From the NCBI GenBank assembly GCA_029959085.1, contig JARWIR010000031.1:4650001-4714000 (forward strand): DNA of 64,000 nt, written 5' to 3'. Positions 23,471 through 33,791 of the stretch are shown in pieces (positions within the stretch are counted from its first letter, which is position 1; each line of letters opens with the position of its first letter). The notes below the pieces were generated by a model. That model saw only the letters and a list, made by a program, of their open reading frames with translations, did not search any database and was not told where the DNA came from. The translations under genes were made by a program, and so were the position numbers. The stretch comes from Nemophila menziesii (taxonomy: Eukaryota; Streptophyta; Magnoliopsida; Boraginales; Hydrophyllaceae).

Positions 23471-24775
23471 ATGACTAACAGAACCGATTTCATGTGTACT
23501 TATCGAATAGACGTTTCAAGAAACAGAAACACTATTGGTGCTAGCCCAGAACAAGCAATTGAGATTCCGGATTCGCGTTCCAAACGCAAGACTGAAGAAA
23601 TCCCAGCTGCTCCAAAAAGGAAAGAAAATCCGATTAAGGCTAATCCGAAAAGTAGACTAATTGATGAACCAGAAAGTGAGGAAGAATTTGAAGAAGAAAC
23701 TCTGCAAGCACCCGTTCCAGAACAAAGGTCAACAAGAAGAAAGATGTTTGCTCAGAAACCGAAAAGAGTTGCTATGACTTGGAATGATCAGGTTCGTAAC
23801 AGAATTGATTACTTGAAATTTGGCGTTGAGAAGGGTCTTCCAAAGGGTATATTGAATAGTGATTTTAAGGATTATGCTACTACTTGTGACAAGTTTGGGT
23901 GGAAAGAGTTGAGAGACAGAAAGCTTGAGTATATTCCTATCTTAGTGCGTGATTTTTACGAAGGACTAGCCTTCTTAAAAGAAGCCATTATTGTACGCAA
24001 GAAGGTAATTCCTCTCTCTGCTGAGCTTATTCGACGATCATTGAAATTGCCAAACTTCACCGGCCCTTGCCCATTCCAAGAAACCCTTACCAATACCTCA
24101 TTCGATTTCGAATCTCTTTGGGGAGAAGTACTTATTCCTGGAACTCGCCCAATTCCGGCAGGAGAGCGTTATCAGGGGCAGATTTATATCAGCAATTTAT
24201 TACCTTGTGCTAAGGTTTGTTCCCGGTTCATAGTTCGTACCTTCTTTGGTATTACACACACTTCCGAATTGAAAAAGGAACATATTATATTCATCAAGTG
24301 TATTGTTGAGGAAAAACATATGGATGTGGCTCGTGTGCTTTATGCCAATATTATGGAATTCGAGAAAGCACCTACTACCCAACGGAATCTGAAATTTCCT
24401 TGTACCATCACTACCTTGTGTCTAGACGCTAAGATTCCGCGTAAATGTGAAGAAGTTGAACCGTCTGTAGTTGGAGAACAGATAACTTTAATCTCGATTC
24501 AGAATTCCCATGACGAAGCAACACAAGCTGTAAGGACTCCTAGAGCTCCTCCAAAGAAAAAGCTACATACCGATAACGAGTTGGAATCGAAAATCAAAGT
24601 GTTGGAAGAGAATCAAGTGAAGATGATTGCTACTTTAGGAAACGTTACAAGAGAGCTGGACCTTATCCGAAACATGCAACTTTGGGTGAGCACCATTCAA
24701 CATGCCACCTATGGTCTACTTATGAAGGATAAAGTCCATGGACGCAACACCGATGACCAGCCACGCGCTGGTTAA
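23471..24775 (+). CDS. ORF3 of E2, long form
   Basis: This intact frame of 434 residues is the only full-length open gene of E2. It starts MTNRTDFMC, 8 bases after a TTGAGTTTGGGGT motif. The N-terminus is basic and acidic (about 1-95). The central folded part (about 100-320) has WNDQVRNRIDYLKFGVEKG, KFGWKELRDRKLEYIP, VRDFYEGLAFL and YISNLLPCAKVCSRF. The C-terminus looks like a coiled coil (about 370-410). The central part resembles the domain often annotated as a putative plant transposon protein. I see no signal peptide or membrane segment, which speaks against an envelope role. The role is unknown. E5 carries a diverged long homologue. Confidence 0.75.
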   Translation: MTNRTDFMCTYRIDVSRNRNTIGASPEQAIEIPDSRSKRKTEEIPAAPKRKENPIKANPKSRLIDEPESEEEFEEETLQAPVPEQRSTRRKMFAQKPKRVAMTWNDQVRNRIDYLKFGVEKGLPKGILNSDFKDYATTCDKFGWKELRDRKLEYIPILVRDFYEGLAFLKEAIIVRKKVIPLSAELIRRSLKLPNFTGPCPFQETLTNTSFDFESLWGEVLIPGTRPIPAGERYQGQIYISNLLPCAKVCSRFIVRTFFGITHTSELKKEHIIFIKCIVEEKHMDVARVLYANIMEFEKAPTTQRNLKFPCTITTLCLDAKIPRKCEEVEPSVVGEQITLISIQNSHDEATQAVRTPRAPPKKKLHTDNELESKIKVLEENQVKMIATLGNVTRELDLIRNMQLWVSTIQHATYGLLMKDKVHGRNTDDQPRAG

Positions 24776-24837
24776 GCTACGTTTTCTATCCCTTTTGTGT
24801 TTTAGTGTAAATTAGTTTAATTGCTTTGTGTCTTTTC

Positions 24838-24857
24838 GAGTCGTGGGGACACGGCTC
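24838..24857 (+). other. Hairpin H2 after ORF3 (E2)
   Basis: GAGTCGTG-GGGA-CACGGCTC forms an 8-bp stem with one G-U pair. E3 (10736-10755 complement) has a perfect 8-bp stem. E5 (36801-36820 complement) has seven pairs and one A-C mismatch in element RNA. E6 (45358-45377) keeps six pairs. E4 (about 49557-49572) keeps CATG/CATG, where E2 and E3 have CGTG/CACG. A run rich in GAGTTTGGGGTGGGG always follows. Confidence 0.65.
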
Positions 24858-25562
24858 ATTTTTTAGTTTGGAGTGGGGTTCGTTGCCTCATCCCAGATTT
24901 TATGTGTTATTTGTTTTACTTGCTTTCAATAAAAATAATTAGGAGTTGCGTTTGACTGTAGAAGTTTTTAAATGTCCCTTTTAAGCATACTTTTGATGAA
25001 TCTATGATAGTAAATAGTGTACTTTAGGGAATAACAGAAAACGCGCTTTAATTGCATGCAAACATAGATAATGAATAGGAAAAATTAATAAACAATGCAA
25101 AAGAAGTAAGCTTGTACTTAAGGAAAATGTTTGGTTTGTAGAACGTGAGATCTAAATTAGTAGAGAACCCACTTAGATATGAACTTGAGATGAACCATGT
25201 AACTAGGAAAATGATAGGGGCAGTTCTTTGTTAGCCATTTGTAGCCTTTTGGCTTGTTATCCCTTATATGAATATTATCCGTCTTAGCCCAAATTTTGAG
25301 CCTTAAGCCTTTTCTTTTGTCACCACGATATAAGCCCATATCCCCTTAGATTATTAGGCATGACCAAATGATCCGCACTTGAATCACGATCCTGAGACCT
25401 GTCTCGAGCTTGAGTTTGGGGTGGAGGGTCCACATTTGGGAAATTACATTGGGAGGGAATTATATGTGTTTGTATTTAGGCACAAATTCAGAAGATGATA
25501 TTAATTGTAACCCTTTGTCGGGATTGAAAAAAAAGTGAAATAAAATTCTCAAGATAGTAGAA

Positions 25563-25625
25563 TCCGGGAACCCGGATTTCACAAAACCGGGAACCCGGAT
25601 TTGACAAAACCGGGAACCCGGTTTC
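25563..25625. repeat. Second CCGGGAACCCGG cluster in E2
   Basis: Three near-identical units, each centred on CCGGGAACCCGG and separated by about 10 bases (ATTTCACAAAA-like), lie in the 3' non-coding region. The first two pair as ATCCGGGAACCCGGAT-type units. They are of the same type as the array before ORF3. Confidence 0.75.
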
Positions 25626-26215
25626 TCCTGGATAAAAAAATAAAAAATTTCGAGAAAAAGATGAAAACAATGAAAACATAAATACCCGGCAAAGTGGAAT
25701 GTTTCTGGAAATCATCTTAGATTAATTGGGTGAACTTGGGGATGCTCAATTTGTGCATCAAATGGATTGAGTGAGAACATTATATGAGTGTAAACTCAAG
25801 CTCGTGGACAGTTGTTGATGGTAAGTGAGGATAGAGCCAAAAGCTCACTTCAAATTTACCAAAAAAATATATATCACACCGTCCCTAAGCCTACGCTAAA
25901 ACCGTAAAGTCCTCGTGATTCCTAGGTACATGGTAAGTTGATAGCGAGTATACTAAGTGGAGCGTTCAAAGCGAGTAAGGATCGAGGAACAACCTATAGT
26001 CATCATAATGACATAAGTACAAGTGTAACCTTCTAGCATTGCAAAGTTAATTTTATGATTGAATTTATTTGTGTTTGATGTTGCATGATTAGTGTATGTG
26101 TATGTTAATTCTTAATGTTTGCGATATGAGATTTATCTTTAGAATTGCTTTAGGGTGTATTCACTAGCTTCTATTTTCTCTTGCATCTACTTCATTCCCC
26201 TTGTTTCTAGTTTTG

Positions 26216-26234
26216 CTTTGTCGGGACGACAAAG
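26216..26234 (+). other. Hairpin H3 just before the PPT (E2)
   Basis: CTTTGTCG-GGA-CGACAAAG: perfect 8-bp stem, 3-base loop, 17 bases before the 3' LTR. E4 has the same stem with loop AGA (50913-50931), E3 has it with one mismatch (9362-9380), and E5 (35336-35354) and E6 (46732-46750) have TTGTATCG/CGATACAA, a different 8-bp stem in the same place with the GGA loop kept. Confidence 0.75.
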
Positions 26235-26235
26235 G

Positions 26236-26251
26236 TTTGAGTTGGGGGACT
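26236..26251 (+). other. Polypurine tract of E2
   Basis: TTTGAGTTGGGGGACT runs directly up to the 3' LTR start at 26252. The purine run GAGTTGGGGGA is the expected primer site for plus-strand DNA synthesis. Similar tracts abut the 3' LTRs of E3, E4, E5 and E6. Confidence 0.75.
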
Positions 26252-27836
26252 TGATGTCTCCCTAAATGTTCTAATTTTATACCCTTGGGAGACATCATTT
26301 TTTGTGTTTATTTGACTATTTAGATATACTTTTGGTGTTAATATGCAATAAATCGATTTTCCTCTTTTAATTCTAGTATTTTTCATTTATTAAACTTTTG
26401 TGCGTAATATGGTTTTTTTTGAGTGAAAAGTTGTAGGTTTTGAATACTATCTAGGAGAGTAATCCAAGAATAAAGTCAAAGATCGTGTAATGAAGTCAAA
26501 GCAAGAAGAAATATCCTGAAAGAATTGATGATTTGAAGTTACAAATCTAGAAAGTTGATAAAGGTTGCTGATTTCGAGCCATCTAAGAGTGGATTTAGCC
26601 TCTGACTTGTGAAGATAAATTGTTGCCCATTGAGATCCGGAACATTAGCAACTGGAATGAGGACAATCCAAGTTGAAACGAGCCAGTTAGAGCTATTTTA
26701 GTGGAGGTGGTGCAGCAGTTACGGGATTTGGGCTTAATTAGTGGACTTGGGCTTTTCTAATATTCACTTAATCCTTATTAAAAGCCCTAATCCGAATTTC
26801 AGCTTATAAAAGGTCTTTTGACTTCTATTTTCACACACCCTTTTCATAATATTTCATACGCTTAAGAGTCAGACACCAGAGGAGAAGTTAGAGCAAGGAA
26901 GAGAAGAAGTAAGAGTTGGAGACTGTCTATATCTCCAATTCTCAGCCAATTCAACTCCATAATTAGGTTCTTCTATTTTATTCTGTAAAACATTATGAAC
27001 TCAATTATTTCTTTATTTTTTGTCTTTTCAATAATTATGAGCTAAACTTAAATAGTGCTTGAGAACGCATAATGGGTTAATCCCAATTTGATTTTATTTC
27101 ATGTGTTTGGATTTGGGATTTTAATAATTGAAATCAAATTGGGTAAATTGTATTTTTCTTTAATTTGCTTTTATTTACTATGAATGACGTAATTAACCAA
27201 TCATAGGACTTAGTATCTAGGCTATTCCATTTAGTGGCGAATGGATCACCTTGACGGTGGGTCTAGGTACAGAACTAATTAATGAGTGTAGGATAGAAAT
27301 TAGAGACTTTGACGAGTTTAATTAATCCTATGGACAATTGGGTAGAATAGACTTAATCACTTGAAGGTGGGCTATAATCACCCTGATGGGGTTTGTAGCA
27401 CCTAAGAGTAGCTCCTTAGTCCACCCTGACGGAGGTAAGGAGAATTCTGAATCCCGACCAATACATATTTACCAATTTGTCCCTTATACAATACATGAAA
27501 TGAATGATATTTAGGTGAAATCCTCTCGTCTCTCAAGTACTGCCTTTCCTACCTTGCGTAAACACTTTATTTTCTTGTGTCTAGTTTAATCTTTGCATTA
27601 ATTTAGTATTTTAATTATTTGCCTTAGTCTTAGAAAACCAAAACAAACAATTCTCAAAATCATTTACTTGTTTTCACATGCAATTAACTACTATTCGATA
27701 AGCTTTGGAGTCAACCAATCCGTCCCTGAGAATGAATCTGTATTATCACATATATTACTTGGGACAACCGTACACTTGCGGTTGTGGTTCTCTTATCCTT
27801 ATTGCATTTATTTCTAGAACACACAAAGGACCACCA
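26252..27836 (+). repeat. 3' LTR of E2
   Basis: This 1585-bp LTR matches 12838-15380 without the Harbinger-type insert, with only scattered differences. It starts TGATGTCTCCC, has TATAAAA at 26805-26811, and ends GGACCACCA. The duplicated target CGTAC follows at 27837, then E3 protease sequence on the opposite strand. Confidence 0.93.
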
Positions 27837-30013
27837 CGTACCTACCTCGACGAGGACATCTTCTAGTCTTCCCTCTGGATGTACGAGGGATCTGTTAGCC
27901 ATTTGCAAAACCATAGAAGTCGGTTTTGCGTTTCCTATCTCCAACTTTTCGAAAACTGATTTGGGAATGAGATTAATACTTGCTCCCAAATCGCATAATG
28001 CTTTCCCTTGCCACTTAGCACCAATGGAAATCGGGATCGTAAAACTTCCAGGATCAAGTAATTTATGTGGCAACTTACTTTGGCAGATGGCACTACACTC
28101 TTCTGGCAAACCTACCATTTCATTCTTAAGATACTGGCGCTTGCTGGTGATAGCTCTTTTCAGGAATTTCATGTATTTCGATACGCCTTTGATAGCCTCT
28201 AAGAAAGGTATATTAATGTTAAGCTTACTCACCATAGCCATGAATCTTTGATATTCAGCAGTATCTCCTTTTTTCTGAACTCTTAAGGGAAAAGGTGGAG
28301 GAGGACGGACTTCTATAACATCTTTCTTTTTCGGATTTTCCGGAATCTTCTACACTTCCTCTACTTCTGGATCATCTTCTTTTCCACCACATCTTCTACT
28401 GTTTTCTCTTTCACAGTTGTTTCTTTTTCTTTCATAACGGGAAAAGGTGGGGGTGGAAGTTTCTTACCACTTCTAAGTGAGATAGCGTTGCATTCTTCGT
28501 ATTGCTTAGGTTCTTCAGTGTCACTCGGCAGCTGTCCTTGTGGACGTTGATTCAATTGTTTTGACACTTGAGCTAGCTGATTTTCTAACATTTTGAGTGT
28601 TGTGGCTGTAGCTTGTTGTTCTAGGCTAGCTTTTGTTTGAATGTTGATTAATGTCAACAAGGTTTGCTAAACATCTAACGCACCTTCTTGAGGTTGAGCA
28701 GGTAGAGCTTTCTGATTCATGGTCTCGGTGTAAGTGTCTTGAGGAGGTTGTCTCTAAGCTTGATTTCCGTAAGCTTGTCAACCTTGGTAATTGTTATGTG
28801 GTCTTGGTTGATAGTTATTGCCTTGGGGACGCGGTTGATATTGATATGTCGGATTAGCAGCCCCATTTGGAATTAAATATTGGAAACCCGGATGGTTTCT
28901 ATTCGGTTGATAGCCTTGACCACTTGAATTATAGCTCCCTCGGTTAGAAACAAACATCACAGCTTCTGGATTGTTTTGACAATGCTCCCAATCATGATCT
29001 TGTACACCGCAGTTAGAACACCCATAAAATACTTGTGTAACATTAACATCTGCTTTTCTACCTGCAAAACTTTTTGTAACAGCTACATTAAGCTGTTTCA
29101 ATTGTTGCTCAAGTTTATTCTCCATGGCAGTGAATTTTTCTTCAATGAAAGCACTATTTTCTCTTCCACCTCGGATAGGTGTTCTCACGGTATTCCAACC
29201 CATCTCATTCGTAACTTTTCTATTTAAAATAATCTTCGCACGGACTGGTTGTACCTGTAAAAATCCACCACCACAAAGCAAGTCTAGATCTTTTCTTGAA
29301 GAGCCATCAAGTCCTCAGTAGAATATCTTCATCTGTTGAATCTCTGTGAGGCCATGATCAGGGACTCTTCTCAAGCAAATCTGAAATCTTGTCCAACTTC
29401 TACCCAAAGTTGCATCGTGATCTTGTTTGAACGAAGTCAAATCAACTTGTGCATCTAATCTCATATTCGTTGGGTAGTATCTATCGAAGAACGCAGTTTG
29501 TAATGTGTCCCATGTTGTGATTGATCCAGGTTCTTGAGAATCATGCCATTCACTTGCTCCATCAATAACGAAATACCTAAAATTCGCAAAATACATCTGA
29601 TCTCTTTCTACTCCTTGCTTAATATAGGAATCGCATATTTGCATGAACTTCTGTACAGCACGGATTGGATCTTCGCCAGGTGCTCCTCGGAAATTGCCAT
29701 AACTCTGAAATTGAGATAACATACTAGGATCGGGTCTGAATCTCTCGACGTTAATATTTGCAGGGACAATTCCGAGGGTAGGAGCTCGAAATGGAGCTTG
29801 TTTAGGGCTATTAACAAACCACAGATCATTGTTCAGAGGAGGTTGAACTTGTGGAACAAGCGGAACAAGAGGAGGATCGATCTCATGTTCTTCAGCCATT
29901 GCTTCTCTTGCTAATTGCTCCTCTTTTTCTTTTGCTTTATCTTCTCTATTTATTTTGTTTGCTTCTCGAACTAGGTTTTCGGGATTCGCAAGAATCATGA
30001 GATCTTCAAGCAT
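27837..30013 (-). pseudogene. gag: gag and protease of E3 (broken, 5' half)
   Basis: The likely start is at 30013 (MLEDLMILANPENL), matching the position of the E2 start; the open frame reaches further upstream to 30118 but that stretch is leader-like. Capsid: PGEDPIRAVQKFMQICDSY and GASEWHDSQEP. A TGA near 29316 and frame changes near 28780 and 28360 break it. Zinc knuckle CSNCGVQDHDWEHC is at about 29020-28979. The protease begins at about 28240 with LEAIKGVSKYMKFL, GLPEECS and the active-site motif LCDLGASINLIP. E2 cuts it at 27837 and the frame resumes at 12837. Confidence 0.87.
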
Positions 30014-30127
30014 ATACCTATAAACCTGAGAAAGAAAGACAACCCAAAGCGTAAAACTGAAAAATAAAACTAAAACTAAACTAACAATTAAACTACTAAA
30101 GATTAACACCGGGGTCACACGCTACCG

Positions 30128-30145
30128 TCCCCGGCAGCGGTGCCA
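30128..30145 (-). other. Primer-binding site of E3
   Basis: On the minus strand TGGCACCGCTGCCGGGGA, 6 bases inside the LTR end. It is the tRNA-Asp type with one more change (A for G) than in E2 or E5. Confidence 0.82.
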
Positions 30146-30151
30146 AAAACT

Positions 30152-31918
30152 TGGTGAGTCCTGGTGTGTTAGAAAATAATAAAGATAGAATAGAGGAACC
30201 ACAAACTGCAAGTTTACAGTTGTTCCAAGTAATATATGATAATCAAGTTCGTTCTCAGGGATGGATTATGTATAACTTTAGTATTAATCATATAGTAGTA
30301 GTAATTGCTTAACAGAAAAATAAAAGATAAGATTTTTGTTTGGTTTTTTAATAAATTAAAAGATGCAAGAAAATAAACTACGGAAATAAAATAAAGCAAG
30401 TAAAAGAGAATTTAACTTCAGAAGAGAAAGAGTACTTGATCCTCGCAAGGGTTACACCTAACCTATCTAATCAATGCTTCTGTTTAAGGGCTAAACTGGT
30501 ATTATTGTGCTAGTCGGTACTCTAATACCTCCTAACCCCCGTCAGGGTGGACTTAGGACCTATACTACGGTATTACAAACCCCGTCAGGGTGAATATAAG
30601 CTACTTTCAGATGAATACTAATTTACCTCATTGGCTGCATGGTTAGTTAAGCCCGTCATGGTTAATAACAGATACTATGCGTCTATTATCTAAGTTTGTA
30701 ATTAAACCCCCCGTCAAGGTGATCCATACGCAACTATATGGAATAGCCTAATTACTATGAGCTAAGTTTGATTCATGACTTCAAAATTAGTGATTAAAAC
30801 TAATAATAGTCAACACAAAATACCTAGTCTAATTTAAACACTTAAATCCCAAATTCAGAATACATAAATTAAACAGAATTGGGTTCAACCCATATAGCGA
30901 TTCTCAAGTACTAAAGAAATTAGTTCATAACGGAATTAAAAACTAAAATTAAATAAAAGGAATTCATGTTCAAATACAAAAGATAAATTGATAACCTAAA
31001 GGGTAGGATGACTGTTGATGGAAGAACAGGACTCCTCCAGCACTAGCTTCTCCTTGCCTTCTTGCTCTGACTTGAAAACCTTAAGACTCTTGTGTAATTC
31101 TCTGAAGTGTGTGAAAAAAGGAGGCTAAGGGGTGTATTTATAGGTGTTATAAATCCATAGGTCAAATTTACTTGGAGTGGAAGAAAAGTCAAGAACTCTT
31201 TAACTTGTAACCCTAAAATCTAGGAAAGGTAAGATTCTGCTGTTGATTTGTTTTGGTCATATCTCATTCAATACTTATCCGTTTGACGCGTTCCAATATT
31301 CGAAACCGCTTGTCTCGGAAACTATTTCCATTTGTGCAGACCATTCTCCCAAATTCCTAGCCAATCTTAAGTTATGGACTTGTCTTTGAAACGTGGCTTG
31401 AATTTCAGATTTATTTGGCAGCTTTATCTTTTCCTTCTTTGCATACATCCTTCCTTAATCTTCTTATTTCCGTGTAAATCTCTTTCCTTTACTTCTTTGA
31501 CTTGACTTGGTCTCTAATTGATTACCATATATCTTTTAAAGCTTCACAATAAATAAATAATTAAACCGCATATGCTTTAAAAATAATAAATTCCTAATTC
31601 AAGAATAGAAATAGGAAAGTGCACTCTAAAATTAGAAATTCGAGTCAAATACTTCCTAACACACTAAAAATACCCTAAGACTTTAATTCTTACTTCTCCT
31701 CCTTGTAGTGGTTTTTCATGAAATTCAAGAACCTACTAACATTGCACTAAAAATAATCAAATTAATGCACAAAAGCTCTAAAAATGCAAATAGTCAATTT
31801 CCAAGGGGAGAAAGTGTAATATGATTAAATAAGAACAAAAGTCTATCAAATAAGTCAAATATTCACCTAAAAGGATGTCTCCAAAGGTCTCATAATTAGA
31901 ACAAATAGGGAGACATCA
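30152..31918 (-). repeat. 5' LTR of E3
   Basis: This 1767-bp LTR pairs with 7583-9344. It starts TGATGTCTCCC at 31918 and ends ..AGGACTCACCA at 30152. TATAAAT (complement of 31136-31142) is a likely TATA box. CCCGTCAGGGTG-like motifs lie at about 30535-30725. Confidence 0.92.
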
Positions 31919-32489
31919 GAAGCGAGGATACCAATCACATGGAAGATCCACATCCTAGGGAGGTCATGTATATCCTTGAAGCTGAATAAGTGTGAGAGGT
32001 AACCCGTCGAGCTTAACGACGTTAAACAAAAGGTATCTTAGATGTATAATAGTTTATTGCTTTCATGTTTTTAAATTCGTAGTGTATAATAGATTAATTT
32101 GATGTGTATTAGTGTGTGTTTTTAAGAATTGAGAAGGGTTGGCATGGTTTTGATGATTGCAGGTGTAAAGCCTTTAGTTTGGGGTGCTTCGTGCGAAAAG
32201 ACAGGGAGCATTTATGCGGAAAAACTAGTTCTCAAACAGGAGAAAACCGAGAGCCCGGCTAGCTCTAACCGGGAACCCGGTTAGCTACTGCTGACCAGCC
32301 ACGTAGACGCAACCAATTGGTGTGTTATCTACTTTTGACATTCGCGCTCGACGCCACAACCAGGAACCCAGTTGTTTCTAATCGAGTTACATTCGGCGAG
32401 CTACTGACCTCGAGCCTCTTGGACGCAGGATTTTGGTGCGAACAAAGAATACAACCGGAATTCGGTTACAGAGCTGATGTTTACCCAAC
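31919..32489 (+). other. E4 pol end and first part of its 3' non-coding region
   Basis: After E3 the E4 pol frame finishes with codons for DTN..MEDPHPREVM, followed by a stop near 31987. Hairpin H1 CGTCG/CGACG is at 32005-32021. A PPT-like TTTAGTTTGGGGT lies at about 32172-32184 and a CCGGGAACCCGG palindrome at about 32268-32282. The stretch ends at the E6 target site CCAAC (32485-32489). Confidence 0.75.
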
Positions 32490-33735
32490 TGATGTCTTCC
32501 TATTTATGATGAATTAATCTAGGTTGGAGATATCATATTATGTGTATTTGAGTAATTAATTATATATTTGTATTCATATTTCGATATTTTCCTATTTCTT
32601 GTCTTGATTTGATAAATTAATATTTTTAGGGAAAATTTGGTTTAATTTGTTTGTTGATGTGAATTTTTATAGATATATAAAATTAATTAGATGCCAAATC
32701 AATTCTAAAGAGATAAGAAAAGAAGATATGGATGGAAATTGGAGATAAAAGGAAATAGAGATAAAATAGGAAAAGAAACATTGTCAAGTAACTCTGAAAT
32801 TCTGCAGCCACGTCCACTAAAGTGAAGTTAGCTTCAAATATACAGGGAATTTGGAGGAGCTATCAGGAGAAAAAGTGTAGATCTTTTCGACGCGGACGTT
32901 TCAATATAAAGTAGGCAAAAATCGAAGCAATAATGAAGGAGTTACAACCAACGCAAGACATCAATAATTTTTCTCTTCTGTGATACTTTAGGAAGCGAAT
33001 TTGATTTGGAAAAGAGTCCTATTACTTGCCCTCTACTCCAATATTTCGAACTAGGGTTTGTAAAACCCTATAAATACACCCTCTTATCATTAGAAACACA
33101 TCTTTGGCTAATCTTTAAGCCAAGAAGAAGCCTACATCAAGAGGAGAGAAGATCAGAAGGAGTTGGACCACATCATGTCTTCCCAATCCTTCAAATTTGT
33201 AATGGTTTTCTTTTATTTCTCTAGTATGAACTAATTCTATTTTATCTTGAGATTAGCATATGGATATAAACCCTACACTTGTTTTACATCTATTTTAATT
33301 TGGGATATTCGCATTTAAATTGATATTCGTGTTTTATTCTCTGTTTTATGTGTTTTGATTTATTATCTGTAGTTCTTGCGGTTGCAAACTTTTAGGATTA
33401 CCTTAATAGTAGTTAGATGGTCACCCATAATTGGTGTCTAATTATTGAAACACCACATAAACGTCTAGTGTGCGGTAGTAATCCAGAAGGGCTTACCTAA
33501 CTAGATAGTCATTAGGGTTTGTTATTAATCATCGATCATTGTGCAGGTTAGTCTCATCTAAGAACCTAGTGGTGTAGGATCGCCTTAGGTAAGTTCCCTA
33601 GTAATTGTAAGGTCGTCACCTAAGTCCACCCGGAAGGGGTTTGGAGGAATTTAGAATCCTGGTTATTGCATGTCAGATAATTCTCCCTTACATGATTAGA
33701 ATAAACAAGGCTAATGGGGTTTACTTGCTAGATCC
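32490..33735 (+). repeat. 5' LTR of E6 (3' end deleted)
   Basis: It starts TGATGTCTTCC and follows the E6 3' LTR (46768 onward) to TTACTTGCTAGAT near 33735, about 300 bp short of the full LTR, where sequence coding for PFVEAL..MPKYQKFMK begins. The GGAGACATCA arm of the opening inverted repeat is changed to GGAGATATCA. Confidence 0.88.
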
Positions 33736-33791
33736 CGTTTGTAGAAGCTCTCAGGAGAATGCCAAAATATCAAAAATTCATGAAGGACATA
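33736..33791 (+). pseudogene. Protease-linker remnant of E6 (left piece)
   Basis: It encodes PFVEALRRMPKYQKFMKDI, the conserved stretch before Athila-type proteases. E5 cuts it at 33791 and the frame continues at 43655 with LSNKPSLETGEM.., so the two pieces were contiguous before E5 arrived. Confidence 0.8.

Larger units (their letters stand above)
24776..26251 (+). other. E2 3' non-coding region
   Basis: No gene is supported. It carries hairpin H2 (24838-24857), a PPT-like motif (24862-24880), another PPT-like copy TTGAGTTTGGGGTGGAGGG (25410-25428), the short motif TGTAACCCTTTGTCGGG (about 25507), a second palindrome cluster (25563-25625), the phrase CCGTCCCTAAGCCTACGC (about 25880, found in the other elements too), hairpin H3 (26216-26234) and the PPT. 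Confidence 0.7.
12838..27836 (+). mobile_element. E2: full-length Athila-type element inside E3
   Basis: E2 (14,999 bp with its own insertions) inserted into the protease gene of E3. The target duplication CGTAC is perfect (12833-12837 and 27837-27841). The order is 5' LTR, PBS, gag, protease, RT, RNase H, integrase, ORF3, 3' non-coding with PPT, 3' LTR. All expected domains are present, but stops, frameshifts and two insertions (Harbinger-type in the 5' LTR, solo LTR S2 in gag) disable it. LTR and gag match E1. Confidence 0.95.
7583..31918 (-). mobile_element. E3: non-autonomous Athila-type element, split by E2
   Basis: The order on the minus strand is 5' LTR 31918-30152, PBS 30145-30128, gag and protease 30013-27837, [E2 insertion], protease end and integrase tail 12837-12209, palindrome array and ORF3 (about 12000-10928), 3' non-coding, and 3' LTR 9344-7583. 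Without E2 and the duplicated CGTAC it is about 9.3 kb. The flanks GAGGC (7578-7582) and GAAGC (31919-31923) are a 5-bp duplication with one change. Reverse transcriptase, RNase H and the integrase core are absent, so it must have moved with enzymes from other elements. Confidence 0.9.

Noticed and set aside
23471..24775. ORF3 as a retroviral-type envelope
   Set aside because: No signal peptide, no transmembrane segment and no furin-like site visible; mostly charged with a coiled-coil end.
27784..28251. 155-codon plus-strand frame
   Set aside because: Antisense shadow of E3 protease.
33006..33224. 72-codon frame inside the E6 LTR
   Set aside because: It lies in the LTR promoter and leader region; the homologous stretch of the other LTR (about 47285) does not keep it as a gene.
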